26,823 bases of DNA from CAZQAA01 sp964591255. GTDB taxonomy: Bacteria > Desulfobacterota > DSM-4660 > Desulfatiglandales > Desulfatiglandaceae. Below are positions 1 through 7,548 of the stretch, piece by piece. The notes under the pieces were generated by a model, which was given only the letters and a program-made list of their open reading frames with translations, was not told the origin of the DNA and ran no database searches. The stretch covers positions 1 through 26,823 of the forward strand of contig CAZQAA010000206.1 in NCBI GenBank assembly GCA_964591255.1. The letters run 5' to 3'. The stretch's first letter is position 1. Each line of letters begins with the position of its first letter. Made by a program: the position numbers and the translations under genes.

Positions 1-2
1 AT

Positions 3-431
3 GAGTTGGGTCTTGAAGGAGATATCATAAATGTTACAAGAGGATATGCACGGAATTATTTGATTCCGAAAGGCCTGGGGATTGAGGCAACCCCTCAGAA
101 TCTAAAGGCCTTCGAATTAAAGAAAAAGAAAATTGAGGTCAAGAGATTAAAGGCAAAGGAGGATGCCCTCAGGTTGAAGCAACTGGTGGAAGGAATACTC
201 ATTAAGTTTTCTCACAAGGCTGGCGAAGAAGGTAAACTGTATGGTTCCATTACCACTATGGATATTGCAGACCGCCTCGAGCAGGAGGGAATCCTCATTG
301 ATCGTCGAAAGATAGTGCTGGACAGACCTATAAAGACGATCGGAGAATTTAATATTCCGGTAAAACTCTATCCCGAGGTCACGGGTTCACTTAGGGTTGT
401 TGTGACTCAGGAAGAGCAAGATGCTGAGTAG
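3..431 (+). CDS. rplI: 50S ribosomal protein L9 (5' end outside window)
   Basis: Ribosomal protein bL9 binds 23S rRNA at the base of the L1 stalk. The frame is open from base 3 and the visible protein is about 142 residues, against a usual length near 148, so only a few N-terminal residues lie outside the window. The diagnostic N-terminal signature is present, ELGLEGDIINVTRGYARNYL followed by IPKG, then a Lys-rich connecting helix (ELKKKKIEVKRLKAKED) and the C-terminal domain. The TTG at base 6 is an internal Leu codon of this signature, not the start. It is followed by dnaB on the same strand after about 100 bp, the common rplI-dnaB arrangement. Identification is from recognised family sequence. 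Confidence 0.95.
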   Translation, partial: ELGLEGDIINVTRGYARNYLIPKGLGIEATPQNLKAFELKKKKIEVKRLKAKEDALRLKQLVEGILIKFSHKAGEEGKLYGSITTMDIADRLEQEGILIDRRKIVLDRPIKTIGEFNIPVKLYPEVTGSLRVVVTQEEQDAE

Positions 432-490
432 GATGCTGTTAATGGCTGATTAAGACTGGGGCACTTTTCTGAATATATCTTAACATACAG

Positions 491-514
491 CTTGAGTATC
501 TCAAGGGTTATAAT
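491..514 (+). promoter_or_regulatory. inverted repeat and TATAAT upstream of dnaB
   Basis: The rplI-dnaB gap contains a perfect inverted repeat, CTTGAG-TAT-CTCAAG (491-505), followed by TATAAT (509-514), 18 bp before the dnaB ATG. No -35 box lies at 16-18 bp: TTAACA (480-485) is 23 bp away and TTGAGT (492-497) only 11 bp. It may be a weak or activator-dependent promoter, a small RNA hairpin in the operon transcript, or chance. Confidence 0.3.
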
Positions 515-532
515 TGCTGCAAGGTGTTTAAA

Positions 533-1900
533 ATGGCCCAGGCAAGAGAGAAATCATCGGTTCCTGTGATAATGAAGGTGCCACCCCATAGTATCGAGGC
601 AGAACAGGCTATTTTGGGTGGAATTTTGATAAATAATGATGCCATAAACCAGGTTGTAGATATCCTAACGCCAGATGCCTTTTATCGCGAGATTCACATT
701 GCTATTTTTGAAGGCATGCTTGATCTATATAATCATAGTGAGCCGATTGATATTATTACACTTTCACGGGTGCTTGCAAAAAAAGATTTACTTGAAAAGG
801 CAGGGGGGACAGACTATCTTGCTTCTTTAGTGGAGTCAGTTTCAACTTCTGCCGGTATTGCATATCACGCCCAGATTGTTAAGGATTTTTTTATACGAAG
901 AAAACTTATCAATCAATGCTCAATGATTTCTGAATCCTGCTTCCAGGACTGGGAGGCTACTGAAGATCTTCTTGAATTGGCAGAACAATCAATTTTTGAT
1001 GTTGCCGAAGAGCAGATCCGGGAAAGCCTGAATCCTCTTAATGACGTTATCACAGAGAGTTTTAAGCGGCTTGAAAGTGTTGCTGCGATTGACGGTTTTA
1101 TTACTGGCATACCCACCGGATTTACGGCCTTTGATCGTATAACCGCAGGATTACAGCCGTCTGATCTTATTATTATTGCAGGGAGACCGAGTATGGGCAA
1201 AACCGCCCTTGCCCTTAATATCGGATATAATGCGGCTAAAATAACCAAAAAGGCCGTGGCCGTTTTTTCTCTTGAGATGTCAAAACTCCAGCTTGGTATC
1301 AGGCTTTTGGGCTTTGATGCCGGGATAGATGCTACCAAACTCAGGACCGGGTTTTTGCGGGACAAGGAATGGGAACGACTGACGGAGTCCGCAAATCGTC
1401 TGGCGGAACTTCCTGTTTTTATCGATGATGCGTCTGCTCTCAGTGTGCTTGAAATGAAAGCAAAATGCAGGAGACTCATGAAGACTCACGATCTAGCGTT
1501 AGTTGTGGTTGATTACCTGCAGTTAATTCACGGACGAAAAGCTTACGAATCCAGACAGTTGGAAATATCAGAGATATCAAGGATGTTGAAGGCCTTGGCC
1601 AAGGATCTAAATGTTCCTGTCCTGGCTCTCTCCCAGTTAAACAGAAAAGTGGAGGAACGGCAGAACAGGAGACCTCAATTGGCAGACCTGAGGGAAAGTG
1701 GAGCTATTGAGCAAGACGCGGATGTGATTGTCCTTATCTACAGGGATGAGTTCTATAACCGTGATTCAAAAGACCAAAATATTGCTGAAATAAACGTGGC
1801 TAAACAGAGAAATGGCCCAACCGATACATTTAAACTGGTTTTTCAGAAAGAATTCACACGATTCAGGGATTACACTCCGGAAGATGAGCCCCCTGTCTGA
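533..1900 (+). CDS. dnaB: replicative DNA helicase DnaB
   Basis: Hexameric replicative helicase that unwinds DNA 5'-3' at the fork and recruits primase. The N-terminal DnaB domain (PHSIEAEQAILGGILI...) is followed by the RecA-like motor. Walker A is GRPSMGKT (about residues 217-224 from this start), the Walker B region is VVVDYLQLI, and the C-terminal signatures are LALSQLNRKVEER and ADLRESGAIEQDADV. No intein is present. I chose ATG 533 because AAGG (521-524) lies 8 bp before it; the in-frame GTG at 524 has no upstream ribosome binding site. Length is 455 aa, usual for the family. It ends in TGA, 10 bp from the convergent apbE stop. Probably co-transcribed with rplI. Confidence 0.96.
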   Translation: MAQAREKSSVPVIMKVPPHSIEAEQAILGGILINNDAINQVVDILTPDAFYREIHIAIFEGMLDLYNHSEPIDIITLSRVLAKKDLLEKAGGTDYLASLVESVSTSAGIAYHAQIVKDFFIRRKLINQCSMISESCFQDWEATEDLLELAEQSIFDVAEEQIRESLNPLNDVITESFKRLESVAAIDGFITGIPTGFTAFDRITAGLQPSDLIIIAGRPSMGKTALALNIGYNAAKITKKAVAVFSLEMSKLQLGIRLLGFDAGIDATKLRTGFLRDKEWERLTESANRLAELPVFIDDASALSVLEMKAKCRRLMKTHDLALVVVDYLQLIHGRKAYESRQLEISEISRMLKALAKDLNVPVLALSQLNRKVEERQNRRPQLADLRESGAIEQDADVIVLIYRDEFYNRDSKDQNIAEINVAKQRNGPTDTFKLVFQKEFTRFRDYTPEDEPPV

Positions 1901-1910
1901 TTGATTAGCG

Positions 1911-2954
1911 TTATACTGCAGCGCTTTTCCAGCCTGAACTCTTTAATACCTTGCCACTTTTGTTAATTACAAGACACTCACGACCATGTAAAGATTCAAT
2001 AAATTTAATGCCGGCCTGTGGGGCCATGATGAATACACTTGTTGAAAGGGCATCTGCATCCATTGTGGTTCTTGCCAGAATCGATACGCTGGTAGTTGAA
2101 TGAGGAGAGTGACCTGTTATGGGATTTACTATATGATGAAACATCTTTTCCCGGTCAAAGTAGACCTCATAATTTCCTGAAGTTGCTATGGCGCCATCTC
2201 TCAGGCTGATAATATCAGGATAATGTCTGTTTTTATGGGGATCTTGGATAGCAATAGTCCATGGCCTTTGATCTTTCCTTACACCCCTTGTCCTGATATC
2301 GCCTCCAGCATTTATAAGATAGTTTTCTATGTTTTGTTTTGCCAGCATTTTTGATGCCTTATCTACGATATAGCCTTTTGCAATGCCGTCTAATGTAATT
2401 CCCATTCCCGGTTTTTTAAACCTTATTTCTTTTTTACCTATATGAATTGCATTGGAGCCGACTGAAAGAAGGGCTTTTTGTATTTCAGCCTCAGAAGGAG
2501 GAATATTCGCATGCCGTGAAAAGGATTCCTTGAAAAGATCAACCACCGGTTTGATAGAAATATCAAAATTTCCGTTGGTTATATGATAATAATCAAGAGA
2601 TTTTACTATGATTTCAAGGACCTCCGGTGATACATCTCTCAAGATTCCTTCCCTGTTTAGCTGTGATATGGCAGTTATGCTATCAAACCGGCTCATAAGA
2701 CGTGTCAGCCTGTCTATTTCTCCGAAGGCTTGGTCTATTGCCTTCTCGGCCTTATCTTTAGACGGATCTATTAAAGTCATGGAAACAAAGGTTCCCATTG
2801 CCAGCCTTGTTTTTGAAACCTTGTATAGCCTGCGATTAAACTTGATTGCCTCTGAAGTAGCCGGAAATATACCCGTTGAGGCCATGCCTATACCGAGCAT
2901 ACCTGAGAGCCTCAAAAATGACCTTCGATTAAATAATGGTTTTGTTACTTCCAT
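1911..2954 (-). CDS. apbE: FAD:protein FMN transferase ApbE
   Basis: ApbE cleaves FAD and attaches FMN through a phosphoester bond to Thr in target proteins such as RnfG and RnfD. The protein has 347 residues. The N-terminus has a twin-arginine signal (NRRSFLRLSG, then a hydrophobic stretch ending near ATSEA), so it acts outside the cytoplasmic membrane. Family motifs seen: LAMGTFVSMTL, GITLDGIAKGYIVDKAS, NAGGDIRTRG, HHIVNPITGHSP and the metal/flavin-site DADALSTSVFIM. The ATG is preceded by GGAGG at 7 bp. It is the last gene of the ribF-rnf block, 62 bp after rnfB, and both of its expected substrates are encoded in the same operon. Confidence 0.95.
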   Translation of the reverse strand: MEVTKPLFNRRSFLRLSGMLGIGMASTGIFPATSEAIKFNRRLYKVSKTRLAMGTFVSMTLIDPSKDKAEKAIDQAFGEIDRLTRLMSRFDSITAISQLNREGILRDVSPEVLEIIVKSLDYYHITNGNFDISIKPVVDLFKESFSRHANIPPSEAEIQKALLSVGSNAIHIGKKEIRFKKPGMGITLDGIAKGYIVDKASKMLAKQNIENYLINAGGDIRTRGVRKDQRPWTIAIQDPHKNRHYPDIISLRDGAIATSGNYEVYFDREKMFHHIVNPITGHSPHSTTSVSILARTTMDADALSTSVFIMAPQAGIKFIESLHGRECLVINKSGKVLKSSGWKSAAV

Positions 2955-3016
2955 TTCTATTCCTCCACGGCTGATTGATTCCTACTCCTGCCTTGGTTGA
3001 GCGTCTTTATTTAGAT

Positions 3017-3886
3017 TTAGGCAGCGGCATGGGTTTGGCTTGTAGTCATCATGTCTTCTGGTCTGACATAATACCTCAATATTTTTCTCGGACATTTTTC
3101 CACGCATATTTCATTGCATTTTGGACCATATTCATTGCATTTTTTGTAATCGATTTTTACCAGATTTTCATTAACACTGATTGCATCGGCAGGGCATGTC
3201 TTAACACATATCTTGCAGGAGATACAACCTACTTCACATATCTGTTTAACCGTCTTGCCTGAATCTTTAGTACTGCATGGAACCCATACTCTTGCCCTAA
3301 GTGGTATTAGTTCTATAATATTTTTCGGGCAAGTACGGACGCAGGTTCCACACCCCACACAGAGGGATATGTTTATCTCCGGAAAATTATTGACTAATGT
3401 AATTGCATCAAATGGACAGGCCTGGGCACATTCTCCAAGTCCAATACATCCATACATACATCCTATAGGACCACCAAAGGCCAGATTAGCTCCACTGCAA
3501 GACTGATATCCAATATAATCATGCTGCGGCTGTACCTTTCCTTCTATCCTTGAACAGCGTACAGCTGCAACAATATCCTCTACCGCTTCCATTTTTTTCC
3601 CGGTAATCTCTGCCACCTCTGATGCCACCTCGGCCTTGCCAGGAAAACAAAGATTTGGAGGAACCTCCGGATCATCTACTACTGCCTCAGCATAGGCTTC
3701 GCACCCGGCGTAGCCACAGCCTCCTCACTGGGCGCCAGCCAAGACTTCTTTGACTTCTTCAATCTTGGGATTAATCTCAACGGCAAATTTATGTGCTGCA
3801 AGGGCAAGACCGATACCAAAAACAAGGCCTATGCATCCCAATACAGCCAGACCTTCTATGGCCAAGTTTATTAATTCTGGATCCAT
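3017..3886 (-). CDS. rnfB: Rnf complex iron-sulfur subunit RnfB, candidate selenoprotein (TGA = Sec54)
   Basis: RnfB relays electrons from ferredoxin into the Rnf complex. The frame runs 290 codons from ATG 3886 (AGGAAG about 8 bp upstream) to the stop at 3017, interrupted only by TGA at 3727-3725 (codon 54). Residues 5-37 form the usual N-terminal membrane anchor (LINLAIEGLAVLGCIGLVFG...). Next comes the [4Fe-4S] domain, LAGAQ-U-GGCGYAGCEAYAEAV, with ligands at positions 54, 57, 62 and 80 (NLCFPGK). The TGA sits exactly on the first Cys of the family pattern C-x2-C-x4-C. Downstream are ferredoxin-type clusters (GLGECAQACPFDAI, CVGCGTCVRTCPKNII, CISCKICVKTCPADAI) and a further Cys-rich tail. 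Reading frame, membrane anchor and RBS upstream of TGA are all intact, which argues for Sec rather than decay. A gene caller would start at the internal GTG 3628 and lose the anchor and the first cluster. Confidence 0.85.
3689..3721 (-). promoter_or_regulatory. candidate bacterial SECIS hairpin after the rnfB TGA
   Basis: Counting U of UGA as 1, the mRNA forms GGCU(13-16)/AGCC(30-33), an A17·A29 mismatch, then CGC(18-20)/GCG(26-28), closed by the loop CGGGU (21-25). An outer GGC(7-9)/GCU(37-39) helix is possible across a 3x3 internal loop. There are 17 nt between UGA and the loop, and G is in the first two loop positions. Both fit the bacterial SECIS rules I know (16-37 nt; G at loop position 1 or 2). 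E. coli fdhF similarly has a bulge at position 17 and GU in its loop at 23-24. The core hairpin is 3695-3715. Not folded computationally. Confidence 0.65.
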
Positions 3887-3950
3887 ATATCTACTTCCTA
3901 CAGTTTGTATGCACTATGCAACCATGTGCCTAAGCGCAAGGATTATCATC

Positions 3951-4910
3951 TCAAAAAATAGCCATACCAGAAAAACCCATGAATGCCAGAGCAAATAATC
4001 CGGCTACGACAAAGGCTATGGGCAAGCCTTTGTATGTTGGCGGAACTTTAGCTATCTCAAGCCTCTCACGTACAGAAGACATTAGAAACAGAGCAATCAG
4101 GAAACCTAGGCCTGCACCAAATGCAAGCATCATACTTTCCCATGCATTATATTCGTTATCAGCAAGAATAAGGGGTACGGCAAGGATGATACAGTTCGCA
4201 ATAACAAGGACAAGATACACGCCGAAGGCCTTGAATAGCGCAGGGTTAATTTTTCTTAGTATTGTATCAACCGCTTGTACAGAAAGAGATACCATGCCTA
4301 TGAAAACAACAATTTGTAAAAAATCGAGTCTAAATGGTTTTAAGACAAACTGGTAAAGGAACCAGGACATCATAGCACTGAATACCATGACAAGCGTAAA
4401 GGTTATTCCCATACCGATAGCTGTAGATTTTTTCTGGGATGTCCCGAAAAACACGCAAAGGCCTAAGTATTTTGTGAATACAAAATTATGGATAAGCATT
4501 GCTCCTATCAGTATGGAAAACAGATAACCCAGATAGAGTTTCTTCACCGTTATTACTGCTGAACCGATTGATTTTCCCTCAGATATTATTTCTTTTAGGG
4601 TCAGAACATGCGGTTTGTCCTGATTTAATTCATCTTCAAAGTGTAGTATTACCGTACATGGATCATCGGTAACTTTTGCACTGGAGATTGTCAGCAGAAT
4701 ATCAGGATCGGGTTTTTCGTATATTGCATAGTTTTTGAGGTCTTCGGCCCATTTTTTATCCACTGGGCCCGCAAATGTAATAGAAATTCGATTCGTGCCT
4801 TTGAAAACCGCTTTTTTTATGAAACGGTGTTCCGGCGTACATCCGGAAAAGATCAGGCCGTATATAAGAATGGACCAGAGAAACATGCGATAGTGTTTAA
4901 TGTTTTGCAT
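3951..4910 (-). CDS. rnfA: Rnf complex membrane subunit RnfA with N-terminal lipoprotein/Ig-like extension
   Basis: RnfA is a six-helix membrane subunit that pairs with RnfE around an intramembrane Fe-S cluster. Here the protein is 319 aa. Residues about 125-319 match the complete canonical RnfA (about 195 aa), including the conserved Cys152 (YLGLC) and Cys240 (ANCIIL). Ahead of this are a signal peptide with a lipobox-like LIFSGC (Cys24) and a beta-rich segment, about residues 30-120, resembling SbsA/SwmB-type bacterial Ig-like domains (NRISITFAGPVD..., TVILHFEDEL..., HVLTLKEI). The ATG at 4910 has GGAAGGG 7 bp upstream and starts 3 bp after the rnfE stop, so the extension belongs to the gene. 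The RnfA assignment is certain; the Ig-like call rests on pattern recognition only. Confidence 0.92.
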   Translation of the reverse strand: MQNIKHYRMFLWSILIYGLIFSGCTPEHRFIKKAVFKGTNRISITFAGPVDKKWAEDLKNYAIYEKPDPDILLTISSAKVTDDPCTVILHFEDELNQDKPHVLTLKEIISEGKSIGSAVITVKKLYLGYLFSILIGAMLIHNFVFTKYLGLCVFFGTSQKKSTAIGMGITFTLVMVFSAMMSWFLYQFVLKPFRLDFLQIVVFIGMVSLSVQAVDTILRKINPALFKAFGVYLVLVIANCIILAVPLILADNEYNAWESMMLAFGAGLGFLIALFLMSSVRERLEIAKVPPTYKGLPIAFVVAGLFALAFMGFSGMAIF

Positions 4911-4913
4911 GGA

Positions 4914-5537
4914 TTATCCCTTCCTGCTTCTTATCCTATTGAATACTATTTCCATATAGTTGAATACGGCCATAAGAAAGCCTACACAAAAGAAACCTGC
5001 CATGGGAAGAATAAAGAAAAGTAAGGGTCTGGTAGCGAGGACCTCATGTCCAAAGAGGGTGCCCGCTCCTAATAGTTCCCGCACAAAACCCAATGTCATC
5101 ATGCCGAACATAAACCCAAGACCCATGCCCAAGGCATCCCAGAATGAAGGGATGACAGGATTTTTGGCGGCAAACATCTCAAGTCTCATGGTTATGATGG
5201 CAAATGCCACAATCAGTTTCACAAATATTCCCATTGCCTTGTAGGCCTCCGGCATATAGGCCGCAAGCACCATATCGATAACTGTAACCCATGTGGCAAT
5301 AGTGAGAGTATAGGTAGGGATCCTGATTCTGGGATGAATAAGGCCTTTTATGGCGGCAATTGTACAGCTTGAGGCAACCTGAACAAAAAGGACGGCAATT
5401 CCCAAAAGGAGTCCGTTCATAAGGGATGTGCTTATTCCCACGGCAGGACACATGGATAGGGCCAGCCTAAAAATAGGATTTTCATTCAAGATCCCGTTAA
5501 AAAGCAGTTGAGTATTTGTTTTTTTTGTCACTGCCAA
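4914..5537 (-). CDS. rnfE: Rnf complex membrane subunit RnfE
   Basis: RnfE is the membrane partner of RnfA. The protein is 207 aa, hydrophobic, with about six membrane segments. It carries the family signatures NPIFRLALSMCPAVG near the N-terminus and DALGMGLGFMFGMMTLGFVRELLG. The start is TTG at 5537, chosen because GGGAG lies 7 bp upstream; the in-frame GTG at 5531 is 13 bp away. Odd feature: the conserved second membrane Cys, in the family segment IVxNCxILGRxEAFA, is replaced. Here it reads IVAFAIITMRLEMFA, with Ala113 (codon GCC) where Cys is expected. Cys30 is kept and an extra Cys58 is present. The gene is followed after 3 bp by rnfA. Confidence 0.94.
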   Translation of the reverse strand: MAVTKKTNTQLLFNGILNENPIFRLALSMCPAVGISTSLMNGLLLGIAVLFVQVASSCTIAAIKGLIHPRIRIPTYTLTIATWVTVIDMVLAAYMPEAYKAMGIFVKLIVAFAIITMRLEMFAAKNPVIPSFWDALGMGLGFMFGMMTLGFVRELLGAGTLFGHEVLATRPLLFFILPMAGFFCVGFLMAVFNYMEIVFNRIRSRKG

Positions 5538-5568
5538 ATTGTTTCTCCCTGGTTGTCCATTATCTAAA

Positions 5569-6483
5569 CTAAAAGGAGGCCTTGATTCTTTGGCTTTTTA
5601 TTACCGTATCGAGTATCCTGATACGATAAACAAATTTTTTGATAATATTTTTTACACCTGATGTAACAGCCCTGCTGGATATGGTTGCGCCGGTGAGGGC
5701 GTAGATATCGTGGTCCCGGTATTTATCCCGAATTTTTTCGATATCTTCTTTGGTAATAGCCCTCTCTTTCCATTTTTTTGTTTCAAGATACCTCCGATAT
5801 TCATCTGGCAGGGGCTCTTTTGTTACATCAAGCTCCTTGACCGTTTTATATGTCTTGTTTTTAAATTGATTTTTGAAATATTCCTGCTTGATTTCTCCGC
5901 CAAGTCCCGGGTCCTCTTCCTCTTCCATTATCTCAAGACCAAGGATCTCAAAGTCTGGGTTTAGAGCCAGCATAACCTTGACAAATGTTTTAAATCCCGG
6001 GAATTCTCCAGGTAATAGATATGCCAAACGCCTATTTCCCAACATGGCTACAAGCATTTTATCTGCATATGAAAAGGTCGTAGTGGATTTCAGTACGTCC
6101 TTAATGGCGTTATCCCTGTCTGTGCGTTCTAAGGCGGCTTCTTCCGAAATTGGCACCTCTTTATGGTCCACAAATTTACCATCTAATGTGACGGTCAATA
6201 ATTCATAGGCTGTTTTATTGCCTTTCTTAACCGGGACCATGTAACCCATATATTTCTGTCCATTATCATCAATGATGTATCTGTAGATTCCATATAATTT
6301 CAGGTCGGCAGGAGGAGGATTAGTCTTGTTGTATCCCAGCAGGCCCAGCATGGTTTCCTGTATATTAACATGTTCATTGTGTTTTTTTGCCTTGTAGGTA
6401 ACAGTAAATACGGAACCCATTACAAAGGCTGCTATCAAGCAGGAAACGGTAAGACCGATTGTTATTCTAAGAATATCCCTCAT
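5569..6483 (-). CDS. rnfG: Rnf complex flavoprotein subunit RnfG
   Basis: RnfG is a membrane-anchored periplasmic subunit carrying covalent FMN. It has one N-terminal transmembrane helix (ITIGLTVSCLIAAFVMGSVF), then an FMN-binding domain with EEDPGLGGEI and the ApbE target DIYALTGATISS, in which Thr267 is the predicted flavinylated residue. At 304 aa it is about 100 residues longer than E. coli RnfG. Extra sequence lies in the middle (around AALERTDRDNAIKDVL) and before the flavinylation site (charged segment KKWKERAITKEDIEKIRDKY). The ATG at 6483 lies 2 bp after the rnfD stop, with AAAGGA upstream. The C-terminus (RIRILDTVIKSQRIKASF) extends past the usual end. Confidence 0.94.
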   Translation of the reverse strand: MRDILRITIGLTVSCLIAAFVMGSVFTVTYKAKKHNEHVNIQETMLGLLGYNKTNPPPADLKLYGIYRYIIDDNGQKYMGYMVPVKKGNKTAYELLTVTLDGKFVDHKEVPISEEAALERTDRDNAIKDVLKSTTTFSYADKMLVAMLGNRRLAYLLPGEFPGFKTFVKVMLALNPDFEILGLEIMEEEEDPGLGGEIKQEYFKNQFKNKTYKTVKELDVTKEPLPDEYRRYLETKKWKERAITKEDIEKIRDKYRDHDIYALTGATISSRAVTSGVKNIIKKFVYRIRILDTVIKSQRIKASF

Positions 6484-6485
6484 CT

Positions 6486-7487
6486 TTAGGCATCCTTTGG
6501 CGGAGCAAAGCGCTTGGGTTTAAACCATTCATCAAGGGCTGGCGTAAGGGCGTTCATCAGTAATATGGCATAACATACGCCTTCTGGATATCCACCTTTG
6601 AGGCGAATAAGAACGGTTAAGGCACCCACTCCTGATCCGAATATAATCTGGGCGATCTTTTGATTGGGGGAGGTGACATAATCGGTGGCCATAAAAAAGG
6701 CACCTAGCATTACCCCTCCTGAAAGGACTGCAAGCAAGGGATTGCCGGTGAACAGCTTTTCACCTCCGAAAACCCAGGTAAAAAAGGCGACAGCTATGAT
6801 AACCGATACGGGGATATGCCACTTGATGTATCCTTTGTATATGAGAAAAAGTCCTCCTATCAATATCAAGAGGGCAGAGGTTTCACCAATACAACCGGGC
6901 CGCAATCCAACAAAAAAGTGGCCATATATATATGAAAGTGATCCGAATTTTTCAATGACCGCTTCGATACCATAGTGTTTTAGAATATATAATGGAGTGG
7001 CGGTGGAAATCGCATCCACTCCTGTTCCTACAGGTGTCAGCCAGGCAGAGGTCATTGCCACTGGAAATGTAGCCATAAGAAAGGCCCTGCCGATAAGTGC
7101 GGGATTGAATATATTGAATCCCAGTCCCCCCAAAAGGTGTTTTGCAACATAAATGGCCATTACGGCACCTAGTACTGGCATCCAGTAAGGCACCCCGGGT
7201 GGAATGACATAGGCCAACAATAGTCCGGTAATTACTGCACTGCCGTCTTTTATGGTTACTGTGCGGTGAAGAAGCTTCTGTGAAATGGCCTCCGCAGCAA
7301 CACAACTTCCCACACTAATCAGAGTAATGAACAGTGTCTGAAGACCGAATATGAAGACAGACAGTATAAGGGGCGGGATCAGACAGGCGACCACTGTCCA
7401 CATTATCTTTGCAACCGTATCCCTCCCTTTTACATGGGGTGATATAGAGACTGTCCATAAGGCAGGTTTTATAGTTGAGAATTCCAC
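6486..7487 (-). CDS. rnfD: Rnf complex membrane flavoprotein subunit RnfD
   Basis: RnfD is a polytopic membrane subunit carrying covalent FMN and probably lining part of the ion path. The protein is 333 aa with many hydrophobic helices. Family signatures include LTVSISPHVKGRDTVAKIMW, TGLLLAYVIPPGVPYWMPV, GGLGFNIFNPALIGRAFL and the ApbE motif DAISTATPL; by the Dxx(S/T)xAT consensus, Thr164 is the likely FMN site. The start is set at GTG 7487 from family alignment, but it has no good Shine-Dalgarno. The strong AAGGAG at 7523-7518 instead precedes an in-frame ATC (7508), which would add seven residues. It lies 61 bp after rnfC. Confidence 0.94.
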   Translation of the reverse strand: MEFSTIKPALWTVSISPHVKGRDTVAKIMWTVVACLIPPLILSVFIFGLQTLFITLISVGSCVAAEAISQKLLHRTVTIKDGSAVITGLLLAYVIPPGVPYWMPVLGAVMAIYVAKHLLGGLGFNIFNPALIGRAFLMATFPVAMTSAWLTPVGTGVDAISTATPLYILKHYGIEAVIEKFGSLSYIYGHFFVGLRPGCIGETSALLILIGGLFLIYKGYIKWHIPVSVIIAVAFFTWVFGGEKLFTGNPLLAVLSGGVMLGAFFMATDYVTSPNQKIAQIIFGSGVGALTVLIRLKGGYPEGVCYAILLMNALTPALDEWFKPKRFAPPKDA

Positions 7488-7548
7488 CTTGTTTGCTTGA
7501 TCTTCGATGGCTTTGTTCTCCTTGCTTAGCTTATAAATAATGTAACAT

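Noticed and set aside
3017..3628. A short, N-terminally truncated RnfB starting at GTG 3628, with the upstream part a pseudogene remnant
   Set aside because: The 53 codons before the TGA encode a proper RnfB anchor with its own RBS, and the codons after it complete the cluster motif. Sec explains all of this better than decay.
3725..3727. TGA read as Trp or Gly by a variant genetic code
   Set aside because: dnaB, purF, carA, accB and rimP end in TGA where family proteins end, Trp is TGG throughout, and the family residue at this site is Cys.
3750..3998. Plus-strand frame across the rnfA-rnfB junction
   Set aside because: It is antisense to rnfB and rnfA, with no RBS and no recognisable product.
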